From assembly GCA_022495995.1 (NCBI GenBank), contig JAFEMH010006991.1, forward strand, positions 42,092 through 106,091: DNA of 64,000 nucleotides, given 5' to 3'. Within the stretch, counting starts at the first letter, position 1, and every line of letters starts with the position of its first letter. A model generated the notes under the pieces. That model worked only from the letters and a program-made list of their open reading frames with translations, had not been told where the DNA came from and ran no database searches. Below are positions 11,951 through 24,242 of the stretch, piece after piece. Both the position numbers and the translations under genes were made by a program. This DNA is from Adenophora triphylla var. japonica. Lineage: Eukaryota > Streptophyta > Magnoliopsida > Asterales > Campanulaceae.

Positions 11951-14900
11951 ATGTTGATTATCTTTTATTATGATGGAATTCATTTTGATATAATTAATCA
12001 TTGTGTAGTTTCTTATATATGTTTTGTTTCATTCTTTTGTTCTCTTCATTCAGATTTGATCAGTGCTTCATCTATTACTACTGCCTTAAACTCAATACCT
12101 TTGCTAACTGGGACAAACTTTAAAACTTGGAAAAACAAGATTATTATGGTCTTAGGCTGTTTGGACCTTGACCTCGCATTAAGAGAACAAGCTCCTGCCC
12201 CTCTAACTGATAAAAGCACTGCGGAAGACCGCTTGAGTTCAGAGAGGTGGAAGCGTTCTAATCGCGTCAGCCTAAGCATTATAAAGAATGCAGTCCCGGA
12301 GACATTTTTGAACAGTGTCTCCGAGGATGATGGAGCTAAAGGCTTTTTGGATGCCCTAGAGAAACGCTTTGCAAAAAGCGATAAATCGGAAACAAGTGCT
12401 ACCTTAAGGAAGCTTGTTTCCATGAGGTATAAGGGCACTTAGGAAGCATAAGGGAATATATAATGGAAATGTTTCATCTATCTTCTAAATTAAAGGCACT
12501 CAAGTTAGACCTTTCGGAAGACTTTCTTGTGCATTTGGCTTTAATTTCTCTTCCTCATCAATTCGGTCATTTTGAAACGACCTATAATTGTCAAAAGGAC
12601 AAGTGGAATATCAATGAATTGATTTCACATGTGACGAGAGGAAGAGGATAGATTGAAACAATCTAAACCCGAAAGTGCTCATTATGCATCTACCTCTTCT
12701 CGTGGGATAAAGAGAAAAGGTAAGGAGATTGCGGTTACATCAAAGAAGCCTAAGGGATCATCAAATGATCAAAAAGTGAAAAAGTGCTTCTTTTGTAAGG
12801 ACCCCACTCACATGAAGCCCGACTGCCCTAAGTATCGCCAATGGCGAATTAAGAAAGGTATGTCATTTAGCTTTGTTTGTGCGAAGCTAATTTAGTTTCA
12901 ATTCCTTCGTATACATGGTGGTTAGACTCCGGTGCAACTACTCACATAAGTTCATGTATGCAGGGTTGCCTGAACTACCGAACGCCCAATGAAGGTGAAA
13001 GATTCATCTACATGGGAGCTGGAAAGCCGGTAGAGGTGGAGGGCATAGGGACTTTTAGTATCTCTTAGTACCGGATATTATTTAGTTTTGAATAATGTAT
13101 TTATTATTCCATCCTTTAGACGGAATTTGATTTCCGTCACTACATTAGATCGGGAAGGTTATTCCTGTATCTTCGGTAATAATAAATGCAATTTATATTT
13201 TGATTCAAAGCTTTTTGGTACTAGTTCTTTATCTTACATTGATAATCTATATTTACTTGACACAGTCAATTCATTAAATGAGTCCCACAATAATGAAACT
13301 AACTCTCGAGGCACAAAACGAAAGTTTTCAAGTAAAAACTCTTATACCTTGTGGCATAGGCGTTTGGGTCATATCTCCAAAAGGAGAATTGACAAGCTTG
13401 TGTCCGAGGGAATATTACATAAGCTTGATACTCCGGAAAATAACTTTTGTATTGAATGCCTTAAAGGAAAATTCACGAATAGTACAAACAAAAATGAATC
13501 CTTGAGAGCTACAAAAGTTTTAGAACTAATTCATACGGACATATGTGGACCGTTCCCTACCCCTTCATGGAACGGACAAACATATTTTATTACGTTCATA
13601 GATGACTTCTCTCGTTATGGATACATTTATTTACTTCATGAAAAGTCTCAATCATTGGACGTTTTCAAGTCTTTTAAAGCCGAAGTTGAAAATCAACTTG
13701 AAAAGACTATTAAGAACGTTAGATCCGATCGTGGTGGTGAATACTACGGTAGGAATGACGGTTCGGGAGAACAACGTCCGGGTCCTTTTGCTCGCTATTT
13801 GGAAGAGTGTGGGATTGTCCCTCGCTACACCATGCCGGGGACACCTAGCATGAATGGTGTAGCCGAGAGACGTAATAGAACCCTTAAGGATATGGTAAGA
13901 AGTATGGTTTCTTGTACTTCTTTACCTCACTCATTATGGGGTGATGCTTTGAAAACCGCAACCTACCTACTTAATAGAGCTCCTTCAAAAGCTACTAACA
14001 AAACCCCTTATGAATTATGGACCGGAAAGAAACCGTCCCTAAATCATCTTCATGTTTGGGGTTGTCCAGTAGAAGCTAGGCCTTATAAACCTAATGAAGG
14101 AAAGTTGGACGCTAAGACGGTTAGTAGTTATTTTGTAGGGTATTCTCAAAGATCTAGGGGATATAAATTCTATGACCCTAAAACTAGAACCTTTTTCGAG
14201 ACGGGAAATGCTAGGTTCTTTGAGGATGTTGAATTTAGAGGGGAAAATTTGAATAGTAATTTTGAATTTGAAGAAATGGAAGAGGAATTCGTTTCTATAC
14301 CTCTTCCTATAGTTTCTATCGAAAATCAAGCAGTTGTGCCTGGAATTCGACAAGAACATATAATTCAAAATGACGTTAATTCTCCTATTAATGAACAACA
14401 TGAAAATGTTGATGAGGAAATTCAACACCCTCAAAATCAAGAAGAACCGGTGCCCTTAAGAAGATCTAATAGAGCAAGAAGGAGTGCTATACCGGATTAT
14501 TATGATGTGTATCTTGCCGAGAATGAGGAACCGTTAGGTTTAGTGGGAGATGAGCCAATCACCTTCCATGAAGCCATTAGTGGTCCAAATTCTCATAAGT
14601 GGATTGATGCCATAAATGAAGAGTTAAAATCCATGAATGATAATGACGTTTGGGATCTTGTCCCATTACCTAAGAATGTGAAACCCATCGGATGTAAATG
14701 GATCTTTAAGACCAAAAGGGATTCAAAAGGTAATGTGGAAAGACATAAGGCGCGTCTTGTCGCTAAAGGATTTACTCAAAAAGAAGGCATTGATTACAAA
14801 GAAACATTTTCACCGGTATCCTCTAAAAATGTCTTTAGAATCATTATGGCTTTAGTGGCACATTTTGACCTCGAGCTTCATCAAATGGATGTAAAGACAG

Positions 14901-16133
14901 CTTTTCTCAATGGTGACATTGAGGAAACTATCTATATGAAGAAACCAGAAATGGTGACTGATTCGGATCAAACTAGTCAACTAGTTTGTAAACTCAAGAA
15001 ATCCATTTATGGGCTTAAGCAAGCATCTCGTCAATGGTACTTAAAATTTAACCAAGTTATTCTTTCATTCGGTTTTGAAATGAATCTTGGTGAAGATTGT
15101 GTGTACCATAAGTTCAGTGGGAGTAGATTTATATTTTTGGTCTTATATGTGGATGACATTTTACTTGCCAGTAATGATAAGGACCTTCTTAAGGAAACCA
15201 AGAAATTTCTCTCAAACAAATTTGAGATGAAAGATCTTGGAGAAGCTTCTTTTGTATTAGGAATCCAAATACATCGTGATCGCTCACGAGGTATGTTAGG
15301 GTTATCACAAAAGAGCTATATAGAGAAGGTATTACAAAGGTTTAGCATGGAAAATTGTAAACCATATGACACCCCGGTCTCTAAGGGAGATAAGTTCAGT
15401 TTAAATCAATGTCCTAAAAATAATCTTGAAACCAAGTATATGAAAAATATCCCTTACACATCGGCAGTAGGAAGCCTAATGTATGCTCAAGTCTGTACTC
15501 GCCCAGATCTTGCCTTTATTGTTGGCATGCTTGGGCGATATCAAAGCAATCCGGGAAGAGAACATTGGGTCGCAGCCAAAAGAGTGATGAGATACTTACA
15601 AAACACGAAGAACTACATGCTTACATATACAAAGTCGGATCATCTTGAGATCATTGGTTTTTCCGATTCCGACTTTCTTTGGATGCCAAGATAGTCGCAA
15701 ATCGACATCGGGTTATGTCTTCACTTTGGCCGGTGGGGCGATATCTTGGAGAAGTGCCAAGCAAACATTAGTTACTACTTCCACCATGGAAGCCGAATTT
15801 GTTGCTTGCTATGAGGCATCCAATCAAGCTATATGGCTGCGTAAATTCATTGAAGGACTGCGGATTGTCAAAGGTGTTGAAAGACCGCTTAAGTTATATT
15901 GTGACAATCGGGCCGCGGTATTGTACTCCAACAACAACAAGAGTTCATCTAAATCTAAGCATATAGATATTAAGTTTCTTGTTGTGAGAGAGAGAGTACA
16001 AAATGAACAAATCGAAATAGAACTTATTGGTACAAACTCCATGTTAGCGGATCCATTTACTAAGGCGTTATCTCCTTTAGTATTTCACGAGCATGTTGCT
16101 CATATGGGTGTAATGACTTTTGATAATGCCTAA
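11951..16133 (+). pseudogene. Copia gag-pol polyprotein, copy B (broken)
   Basis: The same polyprotein as copy A. A single open stretch, 13088-15694, covers part of protease, all of integrase and reverse transcriptase (YVDD at 15145-15156) and the start of RNase H. Gag runs open from 11951 to 12442. Breaks lie near 12437, 12640, 12890, 13060 and 15675. At each of these, copy A has a reading that stays open. Apart from these sites the two copies are almost identical over 5.8 kb, including flanking non-coding sequence. So the ancestor was functional very recently, and this copy is either freshly damaged or only appears damaged. Confidence 0.9.
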
Positions 16134-16501
16134 ATCAGTGGGAGTTTTAAATGTTTCTATTTCTTTGTGTTGCTTTCATTTAAATTGATCTCATTTGGTT
16201 AAAGTAGGACTAGTTGGAGAATATATATATGCATTCTTCATATATATTCATTAATTTTCCATGCTACATATCTATACTTTATCTATGTCATTTAGTTGGA
16301 TATATATATGTGATTAATGTGGGTTTAGTTGCGAATCAATTACAACGAATGCCCCTTTAGTCCTTATACTTATATGACTAATGGACGGGATTGTTTTCGA
16401 ATGACAACAAAGTGCACATAAGGGTTGTCATTTGTGTTATAAATATGATTGAAGAAATTTATTAAGTGAAGGTATATGTTATAATAATCCAAGTGGGAGA
16501 T

Positions 16502-16991
16502 TGTAAGAACATGAATTAATGTAACATATAAATGCTTAATAATATAATGATCAATATTATAATATATGGTATAAAGTATAGAACTCTAAATAATATGTAG
16601 AATTCCATAATATAAGTATACCATTAAATGATGGGCATAATGGTAATATCTTATATATCAATAGGTGTAGTCCCTAAATGAAGTGCCCCTTGGATTCCTA
16701 TATAAAGGCCTATCCATCAAGCCTATGAATCATTAGTTATTTTACATTTCTCATTCAGTCAAAATTCTTCCTAAGTACTTGAAGAACAAAGAGATTAAAA
16801 AGGCACTCATCATTTAGAAGATCTACTCTTCCTAAATCAAAGACTATCTTCATATCTTCATCGAGAACAAGAACAAGAACAATAATAGAATCTCAAGGTA
16901 TACGCTTCCGTCTTCGTCTTCTTCTTCTTCTTCTCTTCTTAATCTAGTTATGAGTCGGTTCATGATCATTGGATCGTTTAATGTTCCAACA
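16502..16991 (+). repeat. Copia LTR 3 (490 bp)
   Basis: Ends GTTCCAACA at 16991, directly followed by the target-site duplication GAGTA. It is nearly identical to LTR1. Confidence 0.95.
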
Positions 16992-16996
16992 GAGTA

Positions 16997-17297
16997 GCCG
17001 AGAGAGAGAGATTTCGGCAGAGAGAGATTTCCGAGAGGAAGAAAGGAGCCAGCCAAGCCTAGGGAGGAAGAAGAAGAAGAACTCTTCTTCATTGCTTGGT
17101 AGATTCAACACCAAGGTAAGGATTCAATCATTTTTTAATATGTTCTTTAACCTAGAAAACCCTAGAAACTCATGGGATTAGATTAGGGTTTCATTATTGA
17201 TATTGTGATTAATTGAGGATTAATCTAAGTGCCTTGTGTTGATCGGATTAAATTATGAAAACCTAATATTAATTAGGGTTTGAGTATGTAATCAATG
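16997..17297 (+). promoter_or_regulatory. Helitron leader copy 1, second part, with splice donor
   Basis: Continues the leader interrupted at 3784: GCCGAGAGAG, a GAAGAAGAA run, then ATTCAACACCAAG followed by GTAAGG at about 17115, a good 5' splice donor. The following intron-like sequence (ACCCTAGAAACTCATGGG onward) is shared with 24484-24666 and homology ends at 17297. I infer a non-coding first exon for the RPA-like gene. Confidence 0.6.
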
Positions 17298-18143
17298 ACA
17301 TTATGTAATTTTCCCATTGATCAATTATTTTCTATATAAATTAAACAAAAATAAATAAAATATATCCTCTTTGTCTCCAAATAACTCCCCGGATTAACCG
17401 GTCCTAATTTTCCAGGCCTCTTCCTTTCTTTCTAGGTTTTCAATTCTTCCAAAACCCTAACAACCGGCGATTCATTAAGCGTTCGGAAAAGACCGCCTTC
17501 TCCCCCGACGCGCTCATTCTCTCCCAGGTATTATTACTTCATTCATTCTTTCTTAATTCAAAATTACGAAGATTTTAATTTTCTGATTTGGAATTATTCA
17601 TTCAATTAGTGCCTTCATGCGTTATGTTAGCACAAGTCAGTATTTGTTATGTTTACATATTATGTAGGAAGTCAATTGTTCTCTGTTTTTGTTTCCGTAT
17701 ATGCAAGTTTTTGTTTTGTTGAATTAGGTTTAAGCTTGACAAACAGATTCCACTTATTTATAGTGGGGACGATTAGATTTATGCAGTATAATCTTCCAAC
17801 TTAGATGCAAAATAAGGAATTTTGAAGAAACAGATTCAAAATTTTGATTGTTAGGAGTGGTAGAAAGCTAACGGTAGGATCACTCTCTCTCGCTGACTTA
17901 GTTGAGGTTCCTAACTCATTTAATCATTCTCTCCTTCCTCCCTCCTTCTATGATTGAAAATTTCGAAAGTTTAATTATTTTAACCCAACAATTTGGGTAA
18001 TGGGACGATCTTTTCTGGACAATCAAAAATGGCAAAGGTGAAACTTATGTAAGTGCAGTTTGAGCTACAAAAGCGCATTCATTTCGTTTTTTTGATATTT
18101 ACCTAACATATTGTTTTCGTTTATTTAAATGAAATCACAGATT
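17298..18143 (+). other. 5' region upstream of RPA-like coding exons
   Basis: No open reading frame of note. It contains CT-rich sequence, CCCCCGACGCGC near 17510, and several potential splice sites, including CTCTCCCAG followed by GTATTA at about 17529. It is probably leader exons and introns of the RPA-like gene. Confidence 0.4.
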
Positions 18144-20140
18144 ATGTCGACAAGTCGATTGATTGGTATTAAATCAATTATTAAGAACGCTAGGTTTTGT
18201 AACATTCACGCTCACATTTTATGTAAATTGGAGCAGAAAACCCATGAGATGATATTAGTTGATGAAGAGGTAATAATTTTTATTAATTTACTTCCTTATC
18301 TTGCATAATTTTTATCCAGGCTTCTATTTATTTAATTTGATCTTCATATTGAATCTTTAGTACTATTTTTTATTTTGTTTAAGGGTTCTAAAATTCAGGC
18401 TACCATCCCGAACAGCTTGCCATCCAATTTGAAGATTAAGTTTGAAATTGGGAAAGTTCTAAATATCAAAAAATTTGGGGTTGAAGAAAATATTCAATCA
18501 ACTCAAAAGGCAAAAATTAATCACAAATGGAAACCAACTATGAGTTTGAGGACTAAGGTAGAAGATGCCGATGCGTCTGTCCGAATTTCAGAAAATAGTT
18601 TCATGTTCACACCTTTTCAATCAATTGGGTGTTTAAATGAAGAGTTCATAGTGGGTGAGAACTATGCCTCATATATCATTTTTTTCTTTTGATAAAAAAT
18701 GAATTATATTTATTTTCTTTTAATTGAATTATTATATTTACTAACATGACATTGTTATTTGTTAGATATCATTGGTGAAGTTATTTTATCTTTACCAGAT
18801 TTTAAAGTTGTGCAGAAACTGAATGCTAGAACGCTGGAAGTGCAACTTATTGATAACGAGTATGTGATACAAAAATATCATCGATTATACTTATTTATAG
18901 ATACTATACTTTGAATACTGATTTCTTTAGTATTTATTATACAATTATGTTCTATTATTTTGACAGCGGAATGGAGTTGTCTTGCGTTTTGTGGGAATCA
19001 TATGGAGATGAACTTAAAGCGTTTATTGAGAATAAGGGTGAAGATACGGAACACCCTGTTATAATTATTTTATAGTTTGGAATGTTGTCGAGATTCCAAG
19101 GTATTTTTATCATATATTTATTTAGATTGTTATTACTTTCTGATTAAAGCTTAGTTACATATTAGATACGTTCAAATACTTATACAGGAAAGACACGTGT
19201 CCATACAATGAAACATGCCTCCAAATTGCATATAAATCCATCATTTCCTGAAGTGGCAGAGTTTCGTAGCAAGTAAGTTAAGATTAAACTCTAATAATAA
19301 CAATCTATGAATTTGTTACATACAGTATATTTTTTCTTTTCATGTATATTTTTCATATATCTTTTTTATTTTACAGGCATATTATCAAATTTTCATCCAA
19401 CAATCGTTCTTTGACTACTAACACTAATGAGAGTAGTCATATCAATGGTGGTGATATGTGGTTGAACACCAGAGAATTCAAATCAATTAGTGATTTGCTC
19501 ACATGTAACGAGGTATATTATAAATTTTCTGAATTAAATCTTTTAGTCAATTATATTCATGTAAATATTCTTACTATAATTATTCTTTTTTATTAGGTTG
19601 GTGTATATACCGTGTTGGCAACCATATTCGATGTGGATTCACATGCAAAATGGTACTATGATGGGCGTAGCAACGCGAAGTATGCAAGGATTCGATAGGA
19701 ACTCAAAGATGTGCTCTAAATGCAAAACATCTTATAGCAAATAAGTATCCGTAGGTAATGGAGGAAGTTGATTAATTTTTATATGGATACATCTCAAGAA
19801 TATATACAATGTCTCATTTTTTGCATACTAATTGGGCATTATTTCAGCCTTTTAGGTTCAAAATCAGAGTTTGCGTCATTGATAAAGATCAATATGAGAC
19901 TCACTTTATCTTATTCGATGGTATAGCATCTACTTTGCTCGGGATGTCGGCTTCAATTCTTAAAGATGTCTCAGAGGTGGTTAATTTATTTTGTTATTTT
20001 TTATCATCATATATTTTAATACTATAATAATATTTGTAAAATATATAAATTTGTGGTAATGTTCTGCAGGATCAACTGCCTGAATGTTTTAAGATTTTTT
20101 TTGAAAGGGAATTTTTATTCAGAATAGATGTTGATCAAAG

Positions 20141-20667
20141 TGTTGTGAAATTGGCGATACTTCGTTGCAATCAAGATAAGAAAATCAACAAACCCACACG
20201 TACAAGAAAGAAACAATCACACACAAGAACACAAGAGTTGTTTACCCGGTTCATTCACCAACTCGTGAACTACGTCTGGGGGCAATTGCCAAGCCAATAT
20301 GTATTAGACACCTTCTAATATGTTGCTACAATCAACTACAATATGTTCTAGGCCGAAATTATGCTTATATAGTTATACAAGGAAGCCCTAACTCAGTTTA
20401 AGAAGAGATACAATCGAATTAGGAAACAAATCAAATCTGCAAAGACAAAGATCGGGCGCAGGCGCGACGCCTCAAGGCCAGCGCGGCCGCCCTCCTTGGC
20501 AGAGACTTCTTCACCCACGAAGGAACTCCAGCGTGGTCGCCCTCCACCACGAGCGCGGTCGCCCTCCTTGACAGAAGCTTCCTCCGAGATTTTCCTCCTT
20601 CAATCTCACCGACTCCTCCGACTTAGGCCCCTTTTCTTCCTTGTAGTTTAGGACTCCAATCCCAACA
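20141..20667 (-). repeat. Left LTR of minus-strand Copia (527 bp)
   Basis: TGTTGTGAAATTGG to CCAATCCCAACA in + orientation. It contains repeated GC-rich blocks of type GCGCGGCCGCCCTCC / GCGTGGTCGCCCTCC around 20460-20580, far more GC-rich than its surroundings. This is the element's 3' LTR. Confidence 0.93.
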
Positions 20668-20787
20668 ATCTCCCACCGGAGACTAAACTAACAAACATAA
20701 AATCACCCATCAACTCCCACCACGGAGTAAAGACCTTCGAACACATTTCCCCCCATCCATATTGGCTTGACACTACCTCTTCTCTCC

Positions 20788-22217
20788 TCAAGTAATAAGG
20801 CGAGTTGAAACCAAGCGATGTTCCAACCTCTCCGTGTTAGATCGTTCTTGCCTCCCCAAATCAGCTTCTACCTTGATTTCTCCCCGCAAGTCTAACTTCG
20901 CCTTCTCCCTCCAGACCCACCTTCCTCGCAATGCTTCCCCTTGAAACTCGGACACACCTTGTTTCTTGAATCGTCTGTTTTTGGCCTGAATCCGCTCTCT
21001 GTTAGGGCACTTGGACTTCCACACCACGTTGATCAACTTTGAGTCCCCCCCAACATACCGTTTCTTGATGTCTCCCCTTTTCACACCAACAGGCCGGTTC
21101 TTTAGCCTCTTGCTCCCACCGGAACGAACATCGACATTGTAGGTAGAGTACAACATCTTCCCCTTAACCCCACGAGCCAACACCTTAGCCCCTTTTGTGA
21201 CTTCCCAAGACCCACCAATGAAAGAGACACCATACCCTTCACTGTCAAGTTGTCCCATAGAAATCACCCTTCTCCTCAAATCCGGAACATGCATCACGTT
21301 GTGTAGTTGTAAAACACTTAGGTGTCTTCATCATCACATCCCCCTTACCTTTGACCTTCAATGGCTGACCGTCACCAAGATAGACAACCCCAAAGTCTCC
21401 AGTTTTGTACCGCTTCATTGATTCTGCATCCCCACTAGCATGACAAGAAGCTCCAGAATCCAACACCCAATCTTCACCCGACTGCTCCTCCCTTGGGATT
21501 AATACATCTCCACCGTCATCCACCACGTGTGCACAACCACCTTTACCCGGACAGTCATAACTGATATGCCCCAATTCACCACAATTGTAGCACTTGACCT
21601 TTTTCCCCTTTTTAGGTCTTCCCCTATTTCTCTCCACCCTAAGTGCAGCCCCATCTACGGAAGATTCTCCCCTTTTCTCTTTCCTTCACAACTCCTCTTG
21701 AAGGATGAGATCTCTAACCTCCATATACACCAATGCTGTTTTCGACGTACTCATCGTTGTGACAGTAACCTCCCAACTATCAGGCAATGATTTTAGTAAA
21801 AAACAAGCTAGCACTTCATCGGAGAAAGTAATATCAACACTTTTCAATTGGTCCACCATACCTTTGAAATTGCCGATATGACTTGCCGCTCCCGCCCTCT
21901 GACATCTTCGCATTCGCAAACCTCTTTATCAAATGCACCTTATTGATATTCGACGGCTTCTCATACATGTCCGACAGCGTTTGTAGCAACTCCACCGTTG
22001 TCTTGGCCTCCATAGCGTTCCGTGCAACGTTGTCGGTTAGGGCACTCCTCACTGCTCCTAACGCCTTCTGATCCAACGTCTCCCAATCCCCTTGTGACAT
22101 GTCTTCGGGCTTTGCCTTCAAGGGTCCATGAAGATCCTTACAATAAAGGTAGTCTTCAATCCTTGTCTTCCAAAACGTGAAATTCACACCGTTGAATTTC
22201 TCGATTGAGTTCTTCAT
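20788..22217 (-). pseudogene. Copia Gag-protease (broken, pol missing)
   Basis: On the minus strand, Gag starts with MKNSIEKFNGVNFTFWK (22217 downward) and runs in two overlapping frames (21834-22217 and 21686-21919) with a frame change near 21880. A further change leads to a zinc knuckle CYNCGELGHISYDC and protease motif WVLDSGASCHAS (about 21460-21590). The last frame (20788-21297) starts MMHVPDLRRRVISMGQLD, the region just before the Copia integrase, then loses Copia similarity. Integrase, reverse transcriptase and RNase H are absent, so this element would need enzymes from another Copia. Confidence 0.85.
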
Positions 22218-22312
22218 CTGATTGCTTCACCAAAATCCCCAAGAACGCGATTCAAAATTAATCAACTAATGAAAAGATTTTGAATCCTCCGAACCAATGC
22301 TCTGATACCAGT

Positions 22313-22839
22313 TGTTGTGAAATTGGCGATACTCCATTGCAATCAAGATAAGGAAATCAACACACCCACACGTACAAGAAAGAAACAATCACACACAAGA
22401 ACACAAGAGTTGTTTACCCGATTCATTCACCAACTCGTGAACTACGTCCGGGGGCAATTGCCAAGCCAATATGTATTAGACACCTTCTAATATGTTGCTA
22501 CAATCAATTACAATATGTTCTAGGCCGAAATTATGCTTATATAGTTATACAAGGAAGCCCTAACTCAGTTTAAGAAGAGATACAATCGAATTAGGAAACA
22601 AATCAAATCTGCAGCACAAAGATCGGGTGCAGCGCGGCCGCCCTCAAGGCCAGCGCGGCCGCCCTCCTTGGCAGAGACTTCTTCACCCACGAAGGAACTC
22701 CAGCGTGGTCGCCCTCCACCACGAGCGCGGTCGCCCTCCTTGACAGAAGCTTCCTCCGAGATTTTCCTCCTTCAATCTCACCGACTCCTCCGACTTAGGC
22801 CCCTTTTCTTCCTTGTAGTTTAGGACTCCAATCCCAACA
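22313..22839 (-). repeat. Right LTR of minus-strand Copia (527 bp)
   Basis: The element's 5' LTR. It is the same length as the left LTR, with scattered substitutions, for example around the GC-rich block at 22620. Confidence 0.93.
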
Positions 22840-23353
22840 CAAAGAAAGTTAGAAACTGCTCACGAGAAGCGAACTTTCACTGTAAAACATGTGACGGAGG
22901 ATACTAATATCATTGCGCAGTTTTTATCTCTCATAAATATTGATGTAAGTACAACCTACAATGAATTATTTACATATATAAAATGATATACATGTTCAAG
23001 TTTGAATTGATTTAAACTCCAGGAGGTGACTTCCAAACATAATCATGGAGATGAAGATGTGACCATCTTGAATTGTAATACTGAGGTAAAATTTAAGCAG
23101 CATTACATATCTAATCCTTATTACAATCTTCATTATTGTTTAAAGATAACATTTTATTTAACTATAACATTTTACTTTTAAAATTTTGTAGGATAAGATC
23201 CTGGAATCTATGGGGGAAAACTCTGAACTATCCTTATTAGATGACCAGACTCCAAAGAAACGTTCACACGTTACTATTTCCAATGATGAGGAGGAACAAT
23301 TGTCTGTTACGAAAGCTATCAAACAAATCAAGCGAGAGAAACTAGATGAGTAG

Positions 23354-24242
23354 TAAAGAGTTACAGATTGACAGTTTATTTTTAGACATTTATTTCTCCA
23401 TTTTACATTAGTACTCTTTTCAAACTTTGCAATTTCTTTTCCAGTTCAAATTATTGTTTGCTGGTGATTTTATTGGGTATTTTGTCATTGTGAAACATAT
23501 TAAAAGTATTGTTGGGATTATATTTTAGAATATTTGATTAGAAATAAATCTTTCGAATATTTGATCAGAAAGAGAATTACCAAATTCTCTGCGGTGTATT
23601 ATCTATCCTTTTTTTTTCAAACTAGACGACGATAGTCACATGAAGATCCTGCATGAACAGAAAAATATTTGATGGTAGTTTCATTATGCTGCCATAATTT
23701 TTTTGAAAAAGAGACTCCATCTTTGAACAAGAGAATAATTTGGAGGCCTAAAACTCCAGTCATATAAGTGGTGTATCAAAATACATGAAATCCTGAATCA
23801 ATCCCACATTAGTTAACCCCTCACAAACGTTAAGTGTTTGAAAAAAAAATGTCTTAAATAACTCAACTGTATTACTCCATCCGTTCCAAAATAAATGTTT
23901 ATTGTGTTCTTTTCTTTATAATTAAAAGTGTCACTTGGAACGGAGGGAGTATGCTACTTTGTTTTCTTTACAAATTCTGCATTAAACTTTTGAGATTTTG
24001 GGTCAATTGAAGTTTGTATAACGAGTAAAGATGAAGAAAATAATGATACTTTTGTCATTTGCATAGAACTACATGATATTACAAGAAAATTCAAATTCCA
24101 ATCGCTGTGTTGAAGCGTTGTGCAGTCAGCAAAGCCCGCCTTGACCAAAACTGCAATAACTCCGTGCCCAAACACTATTTTTGTGAACCGATTTTTTTGT
24201 TAGAAAATAGACTCATAGATCTTTCCAATTATTTTCCATATA
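23354..24242. other. Intergenic part of Helitron between its two genes
   Basis: 3' flank of the RPA-like gene and AT-rich spacer, holding one short Stowaway element (annotated separately). No other gene is visible. Confidence 0.5.
23875..23949. mobile_element. Short Stowaway-type MITE
   Basis: TA, then CTCCATCCGTTCC, a 50-base centre and GGAACGGAGGGAG, then TA (23873-23874 and 23950-23951). The inverted repeats and TA duplication are those of Stowaway/mariner MITEs. At 75 bp it is unusually short. Confidence 0.85.

Larger units (their letters stand above)
3785..16991 (+). mobile_element. Tandem Copia retrotransposon, LTR-int-LTR-int-LTR
   Basis: Three LTRs (3785-4274, 10141-10634, 16502-16991) flank two internal regions of almost equal length (4275-10140 and 10635-16501). 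The outer flanks are GAGCA (3780-3784) and GAGTA (16992-16996), a 5-bp target-site duplication with one change. The empty site is preserved in the second Helitron leader at about 24360. The LTRs are almost identical, so insertion was recent. One insertion enlarged by unequal recombination between LTRs explains one shared middle LTR with a single outer target duplication. Confidence 0.93.
20141..22839 (-). mobile_element. Non-autonomous Copia, gag-protease only
   Basis: Two 527-bp LTRs (20141-20667 and 22313-22839) are flanked by a perfect 5-bp duplication CAAAG (20136-20140 and 22840-22844). The element reads on the minus strand: the complement of TGGTATCAGAGC (22299-22310) is an initiator-Met primer-binding site next to the right LTR, and a GGTGGGAGAT polypurine tract abuts the left LTR. 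The internal region is only 1645 bp, with no integrase, reverse transcriptase or RNase H. The LTRs differ at roughly a dozen positions, so this insertion is older than the Copia tandem. Confidence 0.93.
18144..23353 (+). pseudogene. Helitron RPA70-like ssDNA-binding protein, interrupted
   Basis: Replication protein A large-subunit-like protein, which binds single-stranded DNA through OB folds; plant Helitrons often carry one. I can follow eleven exons: 18144-18269 (starts MSTSRLIGI, contains THEMILVDEE), 18384-18654 (GSKIQATIP, NIKKFGVEEN, KVEDAD, FTPFQSI), 18776-18859, 18967-19100, 19188-19272, 19377-19512, 19597-about 19740, 19848-19976, 20070 onward (resuming at 22845 and ending 22944), 23023-23085 and 23192-23353. 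Splice phases agree across the first junctions. Breaks: a TAG at 19073 where the frame otherwise continues (a CAG to TAG change would explain it), frame loss around 19690 where a CxxC zinc motif (MCSKCKT) is still visible, and a Copia insertion in exon 9. Removing that insertion and one target-site copy leaves an open frame. Confidence 0.85.

Noticed and set aside
21197..21421. Plus-strand open frames across 21197-21790
   Set aside because: They are antisense to the minus-strand Gag-protease coding region.
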